Assembly: GCF_003627075.1 (NCBI RefSeq)
Contig: NZ_CP032630.1
Coordinates: 1,674,001 to 1,738,000, forward strand
DNA: 64,000 nt
Direction of reading: 5' to 3'
From: Protaetiibacter intestinalis
GTDB taxonomy: Bacteria > Actinomycetota > Actinomycetes > Actinomycetales > Microbacteriaceae
Under the pieces are notes generated by a model, which worked only from the letters and a program-made list of their open reading frames with translations, searched no databases and was not told the origin of the DNA. Below, one piece after another: positions 26,972 through 34,937 of the stretch. The position numbers and the translations under genes are program-made. The stretch's first letter is position 1. Every line of letters starts with the position of its first letter.

Positions 26972-28239
26972 CGACGCCCTGGTACCGGGACGGCACCCTC
27001 CACTTCGGCGTGGGCGTCGAGGACACCTTCGTGCCGCAGGAGCGTCCCGGCGAACGGGCGATCGACGAGTACGTGCTCACCGAGCACGACGTGCGCTGGC
27101 ACGCCGATCTGGGACTCGCGGCGGATGCCGGTGCCGGGTTCGTGCGCTGGGGCGTGCCCTGGTATCTCGTGCAGCCGGAACCCGACCGATTCGAGTGGTC
27201 GTGGCTGGACCAGGTGTTCGCGCGCTTCGCGGAACTCGGCCTCCGGCCGATCGTCGACCTCATGCACTACGGCACGCCGCTCTGGCTCGAGCACCAGTTC
27301 GCCGCGGCCGACTACCCGGCTCGAGTGGCCGAGTACTCGGTGCGAGTCGCGGAGCGCTACTCCGACACCGTGACCGACTACACGCCGCTCAACGAGCCGA
27401 TGATCCACGCGCTCTTCTCGGGCGAGTACGCCTACTGGCCTCCCTATCTCGCGGGGGAGCCGGGCCTCGTGCGGATGGTCGAGCAGCTGGGGAGGGGCTT
27501 CGTGCTCGCTCAGCGCGGGATGCGGGAGGTGCTGGGCGCGCGCGGCGCCTTCGTGCATGTCGATGCAGGCATGCGTTACGCGGGCGACCTGGACGCCCCC
27601 GAGCATCGTGCGCTCGCGCACCGGCTCCGTCACCAGGTGTGGCTCGTCGAGGACCTCGTCACGGGGAGGGTCGGCGACGCGCATCCGCTGTGTTCCCTGC
27701 TCGAACGGCACGGGGTGGATGGCGAGGCGCTGGCCTGGTTCGCCGAGCATGCGGTGCAGCCCGACGTCTACGGCATCAACTACTACCCGCGGCATTCGAC
27801 GGAGATGCTCGAGGCGGGAGTCCACCACGGCGGAGGTTTCGCCGATCCGCGCCCGGTGCGCGACGACGGCGTCGACGGGCTCATCGAACTGCTGCGCGAG
27901 GGCGCGGCACGGTACGGTGCGCCCGTCATGGTCTCCGAGACCTGCGTCACCGCCTCGGTGCCCGAGCGCGCCGCGTGGCTCGGCGAGTCGGCCGGGGCGG
28001 TGCGCGCCCTGCGCGCCGACGGGGTCGACGTCGTCGGGTACACCTGGTGGCCGCTGTTCGACATGTACGAGTGGACGTGGCGCCACTCGACCTCGCCGCG
28101 AGAGGCGCACCGGCTCACCATGGGCCTGTTCGATCTCGTCGAGACCCCGGCAGGCCTGGAACGCCGCGCCACATCCCTCGTCGACGCCTTCCGCAGTGAG
28201 GCCGTCGACCCCCGGAACCGCACGCAGAAGCAGAAATAG
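26968..28239 (+). CDS. GH1-like clan GH-A glycoside hydrolase
   Basis: Intracellular TIM-barrel glycosidase of 423 aa. The acid/base motif is TPLNEPM (Glu143) and the nucleophile motif VSETCV (Glu324), the spacing of clan GH-A retaining enzymes. The closest pattern is GH1 (FVRWGVPWYLVQPEPDRFEW early, YTWWPLFDMYEWTW late), but the N-terminus lacks the classical [10 protein letters not shown] opening, so it is a divergent member. It is coupled to the permease upstream and followed 16 bases later by GH51, so it probably attacks an imported arabinose- or galactose-containing oligosaccharide. The exact specificity is unknown. Confidence 0.75.
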   Translation: MTTPWYRDGTLHFGVGVEDTFVPQERPGERAIDEYVLTEHDVRWHADLGLAADAGAGFVRWGVPWYLVQPEPDRFEWSWLDQVFARFAELGLRPIVDLMHYGTPLWLEHQFAAADYPARVAEYSVRVAERYSDTVTDYTPLNEPMIHALFSGEYAYWPPYLAGEPGLVRMVEQLGRGFVLAQRGMREVLGARGAFVHVDAGMRYAGDLDAPEHRALAHRLRHQVWLVEDLVTGRVGDAHPLCSLLERHGVDGEALAWFAEHAVQPDVYGINYYPRHSTEMLEAGVHHGGGFADPRPVRDDGVDGLIELLREGAARYGAPVMVSETCVTASVPERAAWLGESAGAVRALRADGVDVVGYTWWPLFDMYEWTWRHSTSPREAHRLTMGLFDLVETPAGLERRATSLVDAFRSEAVDPRNRTQKQK

Positions 28240-28255
28240 GAAGCAAAGGAACGCC

Positions 28256-29776
28256 GTGATCTCCGCCCACCTCACCGTCGGCCCCCGCGCACGCATCGGC
28301 GCCATCGACCGCCGTCTGTTCGGCGGCTTCGTCGAGCACCTCGGCCGTCACATCTACGACGGGATCTACGAGCCCGGCCATCCGACCGCCGACGCGGACG
28401 GCTTCCGTCAGGACGTCATCGACCTCGTCCAGGAGCTCGGCGTGACGACGATCCGCTACCCGGGAGGCAACTTCGTCTCCGGCTTCCGCTGGGAGGACTC
28501 GGTCGGTCCGCGCGAGCAGCGCCCGCGCCGACTCGATCTGGCCTGGCACTCGACGGAGACGAACGAGGTGGGGCTGCACGAGTTCTCGGCGTGGCTCGAC
28601 AAGGTGGGGTCCGAGCTCATGCTCGCCGTGAACCTCGGCACGCGGGGCGTCGCGGAGGCGCTCGACCTGCTCGAGTACGCCAACATCCCGGGCGGTACGA
28701 CCACGAGCGAGCTGCGCCGCAGCAACGGCCGCGACGAACCCTTCGCGGTGCGGATGTGGTGCCTCGGCAACGAGATGGACGGACCGTGGCAGCTGGGTCA
28801 CCGCTCGGCCGACGACTACGGCAAGCTCGCCGCACAGACCGCGAGCGCCATGCGGCAGCTCGACCCCGGCATCCAGCTCGTGGTGTGCGGTTCCTCCGGG
28901 CGCGGCATGTCCACCTTCGGCAGCTGGGAGCGCACGGTGCTCGCCCACAGCTACGACGATGTCGACTACATCTCGTGCCACGCGTACTACGCGGAGAAGG
29001 ACGGCGACAGGGCTGGGTTCCTCGCCTCCGGGGTCGACATGGACCTCTTCATCGAGGAGGTCGTGGCCGCCGCCGACGAGGTGCGGGACGCCCGCCGCGC
29101 CGAGAAGCGCATCGAGATCTCCTTCGACGAGTGGAATATCTGGTACCTCGACCGGTACCACGACGAGGACAAGGCCACCGGGATCGAGAACTGGCCAATC
29201 GCGCCGCGCATCCTCGAGGACAACTACTCGGTGCTGGACGCGGTGGTGTTCGGCAGCCTCATGATCTCGCTGCTCAAGCACGCCGATCGGGTGACGAGCG
29301 CCTCGCTCGCGCAGCTCGTGAACGTGATCGCGCCGATCATGACCGAGCCGGGGGGTGCCGCGTGGAGGCAGACCACCTTCTTCCCCTTCGCCACTACCTC
29401 CCGCCTCGCGCGCGGTGAGGCGCTTCGTCTGGAGCTCGACGTTCCGAGCTACCCGACGGCGCAGTACGGAGACGTTCCGCTCGTGGATGCCGTCGCGACC
29501 CGCGACGAGGAGTCAGGGGCCGCCGCGGTCTTCCTCGTGAATCGTTCGCTCACGGACGCGGTCGCTGTCACCGTCGACGCTGCGGCGATCGGGGCGAGTT
29601 CGGTCGTCGCCGCCCACAGCCTCACCGATGCCGACCTCGACGCACGCAACACCCGGGAGCAGCCGGACCGCGTGGGGCTCACGCCGAACTCCAGCGCTGC
29701 GATCTCGGCGGGACGACTCACGATCGAGCTGCCGCCGGTCTCCTGGACGGCCGTCGAGCTCACGCTCGGGGGGTGA
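28256..29776 (+). CDS. Alpha-L-arabinofuranosidase, GH51
   Basis: Releases terminal L-arabinofuranose from arabino- or arabinoxylo-oligosaccharides in the cytoplasm. It has 506 aa with no signal peptide, typical GH51 intracellular form. It shows RLFGGFVEHLGRHIYDGIYEP at the N-terminus, TIRYPGGNFVSGF, the acid/base motif CLGNEMDGPW (Glu173), the nucleophile motif SFDEWNIW (Glu292), and a C-terminal beta-sandwich. The GTG start at 28256 has AAAGGA upstream; no ATG is well placed. It is the last gene of the LacI-controlled importer operon and supports the arabinan assignment of the whole locus. Confidence 0.96.
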   Translation: MISAHLTVGPRARIGAIDRRLFGGFVEHLGRHIYDGIYEPGHPTADADGFRQDVIDLVQELGVTTIRYPGGNFVSGFRWEDSVGPREQRPRRLDLAWHSTETNEVGLHEFSAWLDKVGSELMLAVNLGTRGVAEALDLLEYANIPGGTTTSELRRSNGRDEPFAVRMWCLGNEMDGPWQLGHRSADDYGKLAAQTASAMRQLDPGIQLVVCGSSGRGMSTFGSWERTVLAHSYDDVDYISCHAYYAEKDGDRAGFLASGVDMDLFIEEVVAAADEVRDARRAEKRIEISFDEWNIWYLDRYHDEDKATGIENWPIAPRILEDNYSVLDAVVFGSLMISLLKHADRVTSASLAQLVNVIAPIMTEPGGAAWRQTTFFPFATTSRLARGEALRLELDVPSYPTAQYGDVPLVDAVATRDEESGAAAVFLVNRSLTDAVAVTVDAAAIGASSVVAAHSLTDADLDARNTREQPDRVGLTPNSSAAISAGRLTIELPPVSWTAVELTLGG

Positions 29777-29821
29777 CGCGCGTCAGGCGCTCGCAGGCAG
29801 AGCGGCTGACCGTCGATGGCC

Positions 29822-29898
29822 CTTCGTTCGGGAGGATGACACGCCGCTGCGGGCCCGTTCCGCCGGGCCTGCGCGGCGTGTCATCCTCCCGAACGAAG
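29822..29898. repeat. 26-bp perfect inverted repeat downstream of GH51
   Basis: The left arm (29822-29847, beginning CTTCGTTCGGGAGG, ending ACACGCCGC) and right arm (29873-29898) are perfect complements over 26 bp, with a 25-nt loop. It could terminate the arabinan operon, but the arms are far longer than needed and lack a U-run. The 25-nt loop equals that of the repeat at 4122. Confidence 0.9.
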
Positions 29899-29934
29899 AG
29901 GTCTGTCGGCGCGAGGTGTGGTTGAAACGTCACA

Positions 29935-29970
29935 TAGAATGGGGGCTGCGGAGAGGCGATCCTTCTCCGC
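29935..29970 (+). promoter_or_regulatory. -10 box and 5' leader hairpin of the exporter gene
   Basis: TAGAAT (29935-29940) is followed by GCGGAGA (29948-29954) pairing with TCTCCGC (29964-29970). This puts a stem-loop near the 5' end of a leader of about 67 nt. I recognise no riboswitch class. Confidence 0.35.
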
Positions 29971-30013
29971 TTCTCTCTTCCCTTCCCTCCTCGATACAGC
30001 TGAGGTCTGCCCC

Positions 30014-31243
30014 ATGACGGCGGTCGCGCATCCCGGCGACGCGCTCACCCGCGCCGAGCGGCTCACCTACATCCTGGTGCTGGGTGCGCTCACGGCCCTC
30101 GGACCGTTCACGATCGACCTCTACCTGCCGGCCCTGCCGACGCTCGAGCGCGAGCTCGACGCACCGACCGCCCTCGTGCAGCTCACGCTCACCGCCACGA
30201 TGGTGGGCTTCGCGCTCGGCCAGCTGTTCGTCGGCCCGCTCTCCGACCAGATCGGCCGCCGCAGCCCGCTGCTCGTCGCCACCGGCGTGCACATCCTCGC
30301 CTGCCTCGGCGCGGCGCTCGCGCCCGACCTGCTGTGGCTCGGTATCGCGCGCATCTTCCAGGGGGTGGGGGCCGCGGCCGGCGGCGTCGTCGCGATGGCG
30401 ATGGTGCGCGACCTGTTCGGCGGCTACCCGCTCGTGCGGATGCTGAGCCGCCTCGCGCTCGTCTCGGGCCTCGCGCCCGTCATCGCGCCGGTCATCGGAT
30501 CGCAGCTGCTGCTCGCGGTCGACTGGCGCGGGCTCTTCGTCTTCCTCGCGGCGCTCGGCTGCCTCGTGCTGGTCGCGAACGCGATCTTCCTGCGCGAGAC
30601 GCTGCCCGAGGCGGCCCGCCACGTGCGCGGCCACTCGACCGTCGGCCAGCGCTACGGCGCCCTGTTCCGCGACCGCATCTACGTGGGCGCGGTCATCATC
30701 GCGGGCGCCAACTTCTCGGCGCTGTTCGCCTACCTCTCGAGCTCGTCGTTCCTCTTCCAGGACGTCTACTCGCTCTCCCCGCAGGAGTACGGCCTCCTGT
30801 TCGGCGTCAACTCGCTCGCGGTGATCGCGGGCGTGCAGGGCTCCTCGCGCCTGCAGAAGAACGTCGGCCCGCAGTGGATCGTCGCGGGTGCCACGGTGCT
30901 GCAGCTCGTCTCGGCGGCGACGATCGTCGTGCTCGACCTCTCGGGCGCGGGCTTCTTCGGCATCGCCGTGCCGCTGTGGTTCTTCATCCTCGGATGCGGC
31001 TTCAACTTCCCGGCGATCTCGGCCCTCGCGCTCGTGCGCCACGGGCACGAGGCGGGCACCGCGGCATCCGTGCTGGGGGCGGCGAACTTCGGCGTCGCGG
31101 GCATCGTGTCGCCCATCGTCGGCCTGTTCACGATCCAGAACGCGGTGCCGATGGCGGGCGTGATGGTCGTGGCGGTGCTCGTGGCGATCGTCGCCCTGTG
31201 GACGGTCGTCCGTCCGCGCACCGTGCCCCCGCTCGAGGCATGA
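30014..31243 (+). CDS. Bcr/CflA-family multidrug efflux MFS transporter
   Basis: Proton-driven drug exporter of the 12-segment DHA1 type, 409 aa. It shows FTIDLYLPALPTLERELDAP after the first segment, the loop 2-3 signature GPLSDQIGRRSPLL and the antiporter-type motif region GVGAAAGGVVAMAMVRDLF, all as in Bcr/CflA proteins. The start at 30014 is preceded by GAGGT; an in-frame ATG 96 bases upstream would read through the leader hairpin. It has its own promoter and is not part of the sugar locus. The substrate is not predictable. Confidence 0.9.
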   Translation: MTAVAHPGDALTRAERLTYILVLGALTALGPFTIDLYLPALPTLERELDAPTALVQLTLTATMVGFALGQLFVGPLSDQIGRRSPLLVATGVHILACLGAALAPDLLWLGIARIFQGVGAAAGGVVAMAMVRDLFGGYPLVRMLSRLALVSGLAPVIAPVIGSQLLLAVDWRGLFVFLAALGCLVLVANAIFLRETLPEAARHVRGHSTVGQRYGALFRDRIYVGAVIIAGANFSALFAYLSSSSFLFQDVYSLSPQEYGLLFGVNSLAVIAGVQGSSRLQKNVGPQWIVAGATVLQLVSAATIVVLDLSGAGFFGIAVPLWFFILGCGFNFPAISALALVRHGHEAGTAASVLGAANFGVAGIVSPIVGLFTIQNAVPMAGVMVVAVLVAIVALWTVVRPRTVPPLEA

Positions 31244-31278
31244 TTCGCGCCTACCCCCCCGGATGGGGGCCATCGGTA

Positions 31279-31284
31279 TACGGT
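31279..31284 (+). promoter_or_regulatory. Leaderless -10 box of the PAP2 gene
   Basis: TACGGT lies 6 bases before the ATG at 31291, with no ribosome site. Confidence 0.5.
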
Positions 31285-31290
31285 GTGCGC

Positions 31291-31917
31291 ATGAGCGACG
31301 CGAGCCTGGGGCGCCGACCCTACGTGGTCGGCGCGCTCGTGGCGGTGCTGCTCGTGGCGGGCCTCGGCATGGTGCTCGCGCTGCGCGGCAAGGAGCCCGC
31401 CTTCGACCTCGCCTGGATGGCCGAGATCGTCGCCCACCGCGGCACCGGATGGGAGCTCGTCTCGCGCGTGTTCGACGTGCTCGGCGGGGGCTGGTTCGCG
31501 ATCCTCGTGGTGCCGATCGGCGTCGCCGTGGCGTTCGTGTTCGCCCACCGGCCCTGGTCGGCGCTCGCCTTCGTGCTCGCCTCCGCGGTGGCCGCCCTCG
31601 GATGCCAGCTGCTCAAGGTCGCCTTCGGTCGGGCCCGACCGGAGGAGATCCTGCTGCCCCTCGACAACGGGTCCTTCCCCTCCGGCCATGTGACCAACGC
31701 CGCGGTCATCGCCGTGACGCTCGGCCTGCTGCTGCACCGCGCGTGGGTGTGGGTCGCGGGCGTCGTCTACGTGATCGCGATGGCGCTCAGCCGCACCTAC
31801 CTGGGCGCCCACTGGCTGAGCGACACCCTCGGCGGCGCGCTCCTCGGCGCCGCGGTCGCGGTGCTCGTGTACTGCCTGCTGCTGCCGAAGCTGCGCCGCG
31901 AGCCCCTCGCACGCTGA
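31291..31917 (+). CDS. PAP2-family membrane phosphatase
   Basis: Integral-membrane lipid phosphatase of 208 aa, probably acting on undecaprenyl pyrophosphate or phosphatidate at the outer membrane face. The three family motifs are present: KVAFGRARP, FPSGH and SRTYLGAHWLSD with the catalytic His in the last two. Five to six hydrophobic segments are visible, the first at residues 10-30. The gene stands alone and converges on the M15 peptidase across a long hairpin. The substrate cannot be decided from sequence. Confidence 0.9.
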   Translation: MSDASLGRRPYVVGALVAVLLVAGLGMVLALRGKEPAFDLAWMAEIVAHRGTGWELVSRVFDVLGGGWFAILVVPIGVAVAFVFAHRPWSALAFVLASAVAALGCQLLKVAFGRARPEEILLPLDNGSFPSGHVTNAAVIAVTLGLLLHRAWVWVAGVVYVIAMALSRTYLGAHWLSDTLGGALLGAAVAVLVYCLLLPKLRREPLAR

Positions 31918-31959
31918 GACGCTCCTCCCGACGGCGCGTTCGCCGCCGGGAGGAGCGTC
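31918..31959. terminator. Bidirectional terminator between PAP2 and M15 genes
   Basis: GACGCTCCTCCCG (31918-31930) pairs with CGGGAGGAGCGTC (31947-31959), and an inner CGGCG/CGCCG stem closes a 4-nt loop. It lies between convergent stop codons. Confidence 0.75.
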
Positions 31960-31973
31960 CGTGGCTCGGACGG

Positions 31974-32909
31974 TCAGTTGCCGTTCGTGCTCCAGTGCCA
32001 CGGCTCCGGCGCGTAGTTCTTGAACCCGTAGCTGGCCGCGTTCTTCTTGAGCCACGCGAAGTCGCTGTCCGTGAGGCTCTTGCCGTCGGAGTTGAGGTCG
32101 AGGGCGAGGCCGCGCTCGTGCATCGAGTTGCCGGGGATCGCGGTGTGCGGCGAGCACTGGCTCGACGGCATCTGGTAGATCGCGTAGTAGCTGGTGCCGC
32201 AGTTCTGGCGACGCAGGGACACCTGCTGCTCGTAGGAGCGGTACGACCATCCGCCGAGCGTGTGGCCCGCGTTGTCGGCGGCGGTGAGCAGCTTCTTGGC
32301 GTTGGTGGCGAGGCACTTGTGCACGCGGAAGGTGTAGCCCGCGACGGTGATGGTGGTCGTGTCGCTCTGCGGCGCGGGGCCGGTCACGCTCGAGCAGTTC
32401 GTCGGGGTGGGCGGCGTGCTGCTGGTCGACCCGCCGGCGAGGTACTGCCACGTCTGCGGCCCGACGATGCCGTCGACCGTGATGCCCTTCGACTGCTGGA
32501 AGCCGCGGACCGCGGATGCCGTGAGCGGGCCGAACGAGCCGTCGACGGTGAGGCCGTAGCCGTACTTGTTGAGGAGGGTCTGCACGGCCTTGACGTCGTT
32601 GCCGTCGTCGCCCTGACGCACGGTCACGGCCGTCAGCTTCGCCCAGGTCTTGGGCCCGACGATGCCGTCGGCGCTGAGCGACTTCGCCTTCTGGAAGGCG
32701 ACCGTCTTGGCCTTGGTGGCCGGCCCGAACTGGCCGTCGACGTCGGTCGCGTAGCCGCGGGCGGTCAGCAGGAGCTGCACCGCCTTCACGTTGGTTCCGC
32801 TCTGGCCATGGCTGACCGTGGGCCAGGCGGGCGCGGCGGCGAGCGCCGGCGCTGCGGGAAGGGCGATGAGCATGACGGCGGCGATGAGCGCCGCGGCGAT
32901 TCTCTTCAT
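31974..32909 (-). CDS. Secreted M15-type D-Ala-D-Ala carboxypeptidase with two peptidoglycan-binding domains
   Basis: Secreted cell-wall peptidase of 311 aa. A signal peptide (1-25) is followed by two peptidoglycan-binding type-1 repeats (about 36-92 and 100-156, each with VDGxFGPxT and GIVGPxTW) and a threonine/proline linker. A VanY/DacB-like M15 domain (about 195-311) follows. Zinc-site residues are recognisable: His264 and Asp271 in SMHERGLALD, Glu302 and His305 in PEPWHW. It likely trims the terminal D-Ala of stem peptides. The ATG at 32909 has AAGGAG upstream. Confidence 0.9.
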   Translation of the reverse strand: MKRIAAALIAAVMLIALPAAPALAAAPAWPTVSHGQSGTNVKAVQLLLTARGYATDVDGQFGPATKAKTVAFQKAKSLSADGIVGPKTWAKLTAVTVRQGDDGNDVKAVQTLLNKYGYGLTVDGSFGPLTASAVRGFQQSKGITVDGIVGPQTWQYLAGGSTSSTPPTPTNCSSVTGPAPQSDTTTITVAGYTFRVHKCLATNAKKLLTAADNAGHTLGGWSYRSYEQQVSLRRQNCGTSYYAIYQMPSSQCSPHTAIPGNSMHERGLALDLNSDGKSLTDSDFAWLKKNAASYGFKNYAPEPWHWSTNGN

Positions 32910-33025
32910 TGCTGCTCCTTGGGGGAGATCGGGGGGAGGAGTGGTGGCGCGAGGCTCGCGTCGGGCCGAAGGTATTCGCGCCGCGGCGAAGCGGGGAAGG
33001 GGGAGCGGTGCCCATTGCCGCGCGC

Positions 33026-33031
33026 TAGCCT
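33026..33031 (+). promoter_or_regulatory. Leaderless -10 box of the saccharopine dehydrogenase-like gene
   Basis: TAGCCT lies 6 bases before the ATG at 33038, with no ribosome site. Confidence 0.5.
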
Positions 33032-33037
33032 CGGGGC

Positions 33038-34312
33038 ATGAGAATCCTCCTGGTGGGCGCGGGTGGCGTGGGCGACGCGATCGCCAAGATCGCCGCACGC
33101 CGCGACTTCTTCGAGACGATCGTCGTGAGCGACTACGACGTCGCCCGTGCCGAGCGCACGATCGCGTGGATCGAGGCGAAGCACGGCCCGCAGGGCGAGC
33201 GGTTCGTCGCGGCCCGGATCGACGCATCCGACCCCGAGAACGTGGCCGCTGTCGCGCGCGAGCACGGCGCGACGCACGTCATGAACGCGGTCGAGCCGAA
33301 GTTCGTGCCGACCATCTTCGCGGGGGCGCTCGCGGCGGGTGCCGACTACCTCGACATGGCCATGAGCCTCTCGGAGCCCGACCCCGACAACCCCTACAGC
33401 GAGACGGGCGTCAAGCTCGGCGACGACCAGTTCGCGCAGGCGTCCGACTGGGAGCAGGCGGGCCGCCTCGCGCTCGTCGGCATGGGCGTCGAACCCGGGC
33501 TCTCGGATGTGTTCGCCCGCTACGCCGCCGACGAGCTGTTCAGCGAGATCGACGAGCTCGGCACGCGCGACGGCGCCAACCTCGTCGTGCGCGACGAGGC
33601 GGGCAACGAGATCTTCGCCCCCTCGTTCTCGATCTGGACCACGATCGAGGAGTGCCTCAACCCGCCCGTGATCTGGGAGAAGGACCGCGGCTGGTACACG
33701 ACGCCGCCGTTCTCGGAGCCCGAGGTGTTCGAGTTCCCCGAGGGCATCGGTGCGGTCGAGTGCGTCAACGTCGAGCACGAGGAGGTGCTCCTCATGCCGC
33801 GCTGGGTGGACGCGAAGCGCGTCACCTTCAAGTACGGCCTGGGCGACGAGTTCATCGGTGTGCTGAAGACCCTGAACCTGCTCGGCCTCGACAAGACGAC
33901 GCCCCTGCGCGTGCGCAGCGCGAACGGCCCCGTCGAGGTGGCGCCCCGCGACGTGGTCGCCGCGGCCCTGCCCGACCCCGCCACGATCGGGCCCCGCATG
34001 ACGGGCAAGACCTGCGCGGGGCTCTGGGTCACCGGCACGGGCACCGACGGCTCCCCGCGCGAGGTGTACCTCTACCACGTCTCCGACAACGAGTGGACGA
34101 TGGCCGAGTACGAGAGCCAGTGCGTCGTGTGGCAGACCGCCCTCAACCCGGTCATCGCGCTCGAACTGCTCGCGACCGGCGTGTGGTCGGGCACGGGCGT
34201 GCTCGGCCCCGAGGCGTTCCCCGCCACCCCGTTCCTCGAGCTCATGGCGAAGCCTGCGGCCGAGGGCGGCTACGGCCAGAGCTGGGGCCTCGACGATCGC
34301 ACGGCCCGCTGA
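33038..34312 (+). CDS. Saccharopine dehydrogenase-like oxidoreductase
   Basis: NAD(P)-dependent enzyme of 424 aa related to saccharopine dehydrogenase and carboxynorspermidine synthase. The Rossmann motif is VGAGGVGDAIAKIAA (residues 6-20), followed by VVSDYDVARAER and GADYLDMAMS. The length fits the bacterial LYS9-like group. It is first in a tight operon with a GNAT acetyltransferase (7-base gap) and a CtpE-like P-type ATPase (ATGA overlap). The substrate is unknown: lysine-derived or polyamine metabolism is the family default, and nothing nearby confirms it. Confidence 0.8.
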   Translation: MRILLVGAGGVGDAIAKIAARRDFFETIVVSDYDVARAERTIAWIEAKHGPQGERFVAARIDASDPENVAAVAREHGATHVMNAVEPKFVPTIFAGALAAGADYLDMAMSLSEPDPDNPYSETGVKLGDDQFAQASDWEQAGRLALVGMGVEPGLSDVFARYAADELFSEIDELGTRDGANLVVRDEAGNEIFAPSFSIWTTIEECLNPPVIWEKDRGWYTTPPFSEPEVFEFPEGIGAVECVNVEHEEVLLMPRWVDAKRVTFKYGLGDEFIGVLKTLNLLGLDKTTPLRVRSANGPVEVAPRDVVAAALPDPATIGPRMTGKTCAGLWVTGTGTDGSPREVYLYHVSDNEWTMAEYESQCVVWQTALNPVIALELLATGVWSGTGVLGPEAFPATPFLELMAKPAAEGGYGQSWGLDDRTAR

Positions 34313-34319
34313 GCCGGCC

Positions 34320-34937
34320 GTGCAGAACCAGGGGTTGCGCCGCTACCGCGCCGACGACCTGCACCGCCTGCGCGAGATCTGCGTGCTCACCGGTGCCGCC
34401 GGCGGGGATGCGACGGGCCGCTGGTCGACCGATGAGCTGCTGCCCGACCTGTTCCTCGAGCCGTACGTGACCTTCGCGCCCGAGTGGGCGTGGGTCGTGG
34501 ACGAGGGCGACGGTCCGCTCGGCTACCTCGTGGCGGTGCCGCGCACGCGGCGGTTCGTGACGTGGTGGCGTGAGGACTGGGGCCCGTGGTTCGCAGAGCG
34601 CTATCCGGCTCCCGACGAGCCCTACTCGGCGGAGGAGGAGCTCGTCCGGCGCGGCTACGACCCGACGGTGCTGCTCGTGCCGGAGCTCGACGAGTACCCC
34701 GCCCACCTGCACATCGACGTGCTGCCGGAGGGGCAGGGCAAGGGCTACGGCCGCGCCCTCATCGAGAACCTGCTCATCCCCTCGCTCGCCCGCGCCGGCA
34801 TCCCGGGCGTGCACCTCACCATGGACCCCGCCAACACGACCGCCCGCGGCTTCTACGCCGCCGTCGGCTTCGCCGAGCTGCCCTCCTCGACCCCCGAGAG
34901 CCCGGTGCTCGGCCGCTGGATCCCGCCGCTGCCATGA
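34320..34937 (+). CDS. GNAT-family N-acetyltransferase
   Basis: Acetyl-CoA-dependent acetyltransferase of 205 aa. The acceptor-binding N-terminal half (LRRYRADDLHRLREIC) is followed by the acetyl-CoA motif A: LHIDVLPEGQGKGYGRALIENLL (Q/RxxGxG/A type), then GVHLTMDPANTTARGFYAAVGF. The mid-region WREDWGPWFAERYPAP resembles proteins annotated next to hexosaminidase- or OGA-type acetyltransferases. The GTG start at 34320 lies 7 bases after the previous gene. The acetyl acceptor is unknown. Confidence 0.85.
   Translation: MQNQGLRRYRADDLHRLREICVLTGAAGGDATGRWSTDELLPDLFLEPYVTFAPEWAWVVDEGDGPLGYLVAVPRTRRFVTWWREDWGPWFAERYPAPDEPYSAEEELVRRGYDPTVLLVPELDEYPAHLHIDVLPEGQGKGYGRALIENLLIPSLARAGIPGVHLTMDPANTTARGFYAAVGFAELPSSTPESPVLGRWIPPLP

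Noticed and set aside
29948..29970. Riboswitch or attenuator in the leader of the Bcr/CflA exporter
   Set aside because: Only one short hairpin is present, with no upstream small reading frame or known motif, so it is noted only as a leader hairpin.
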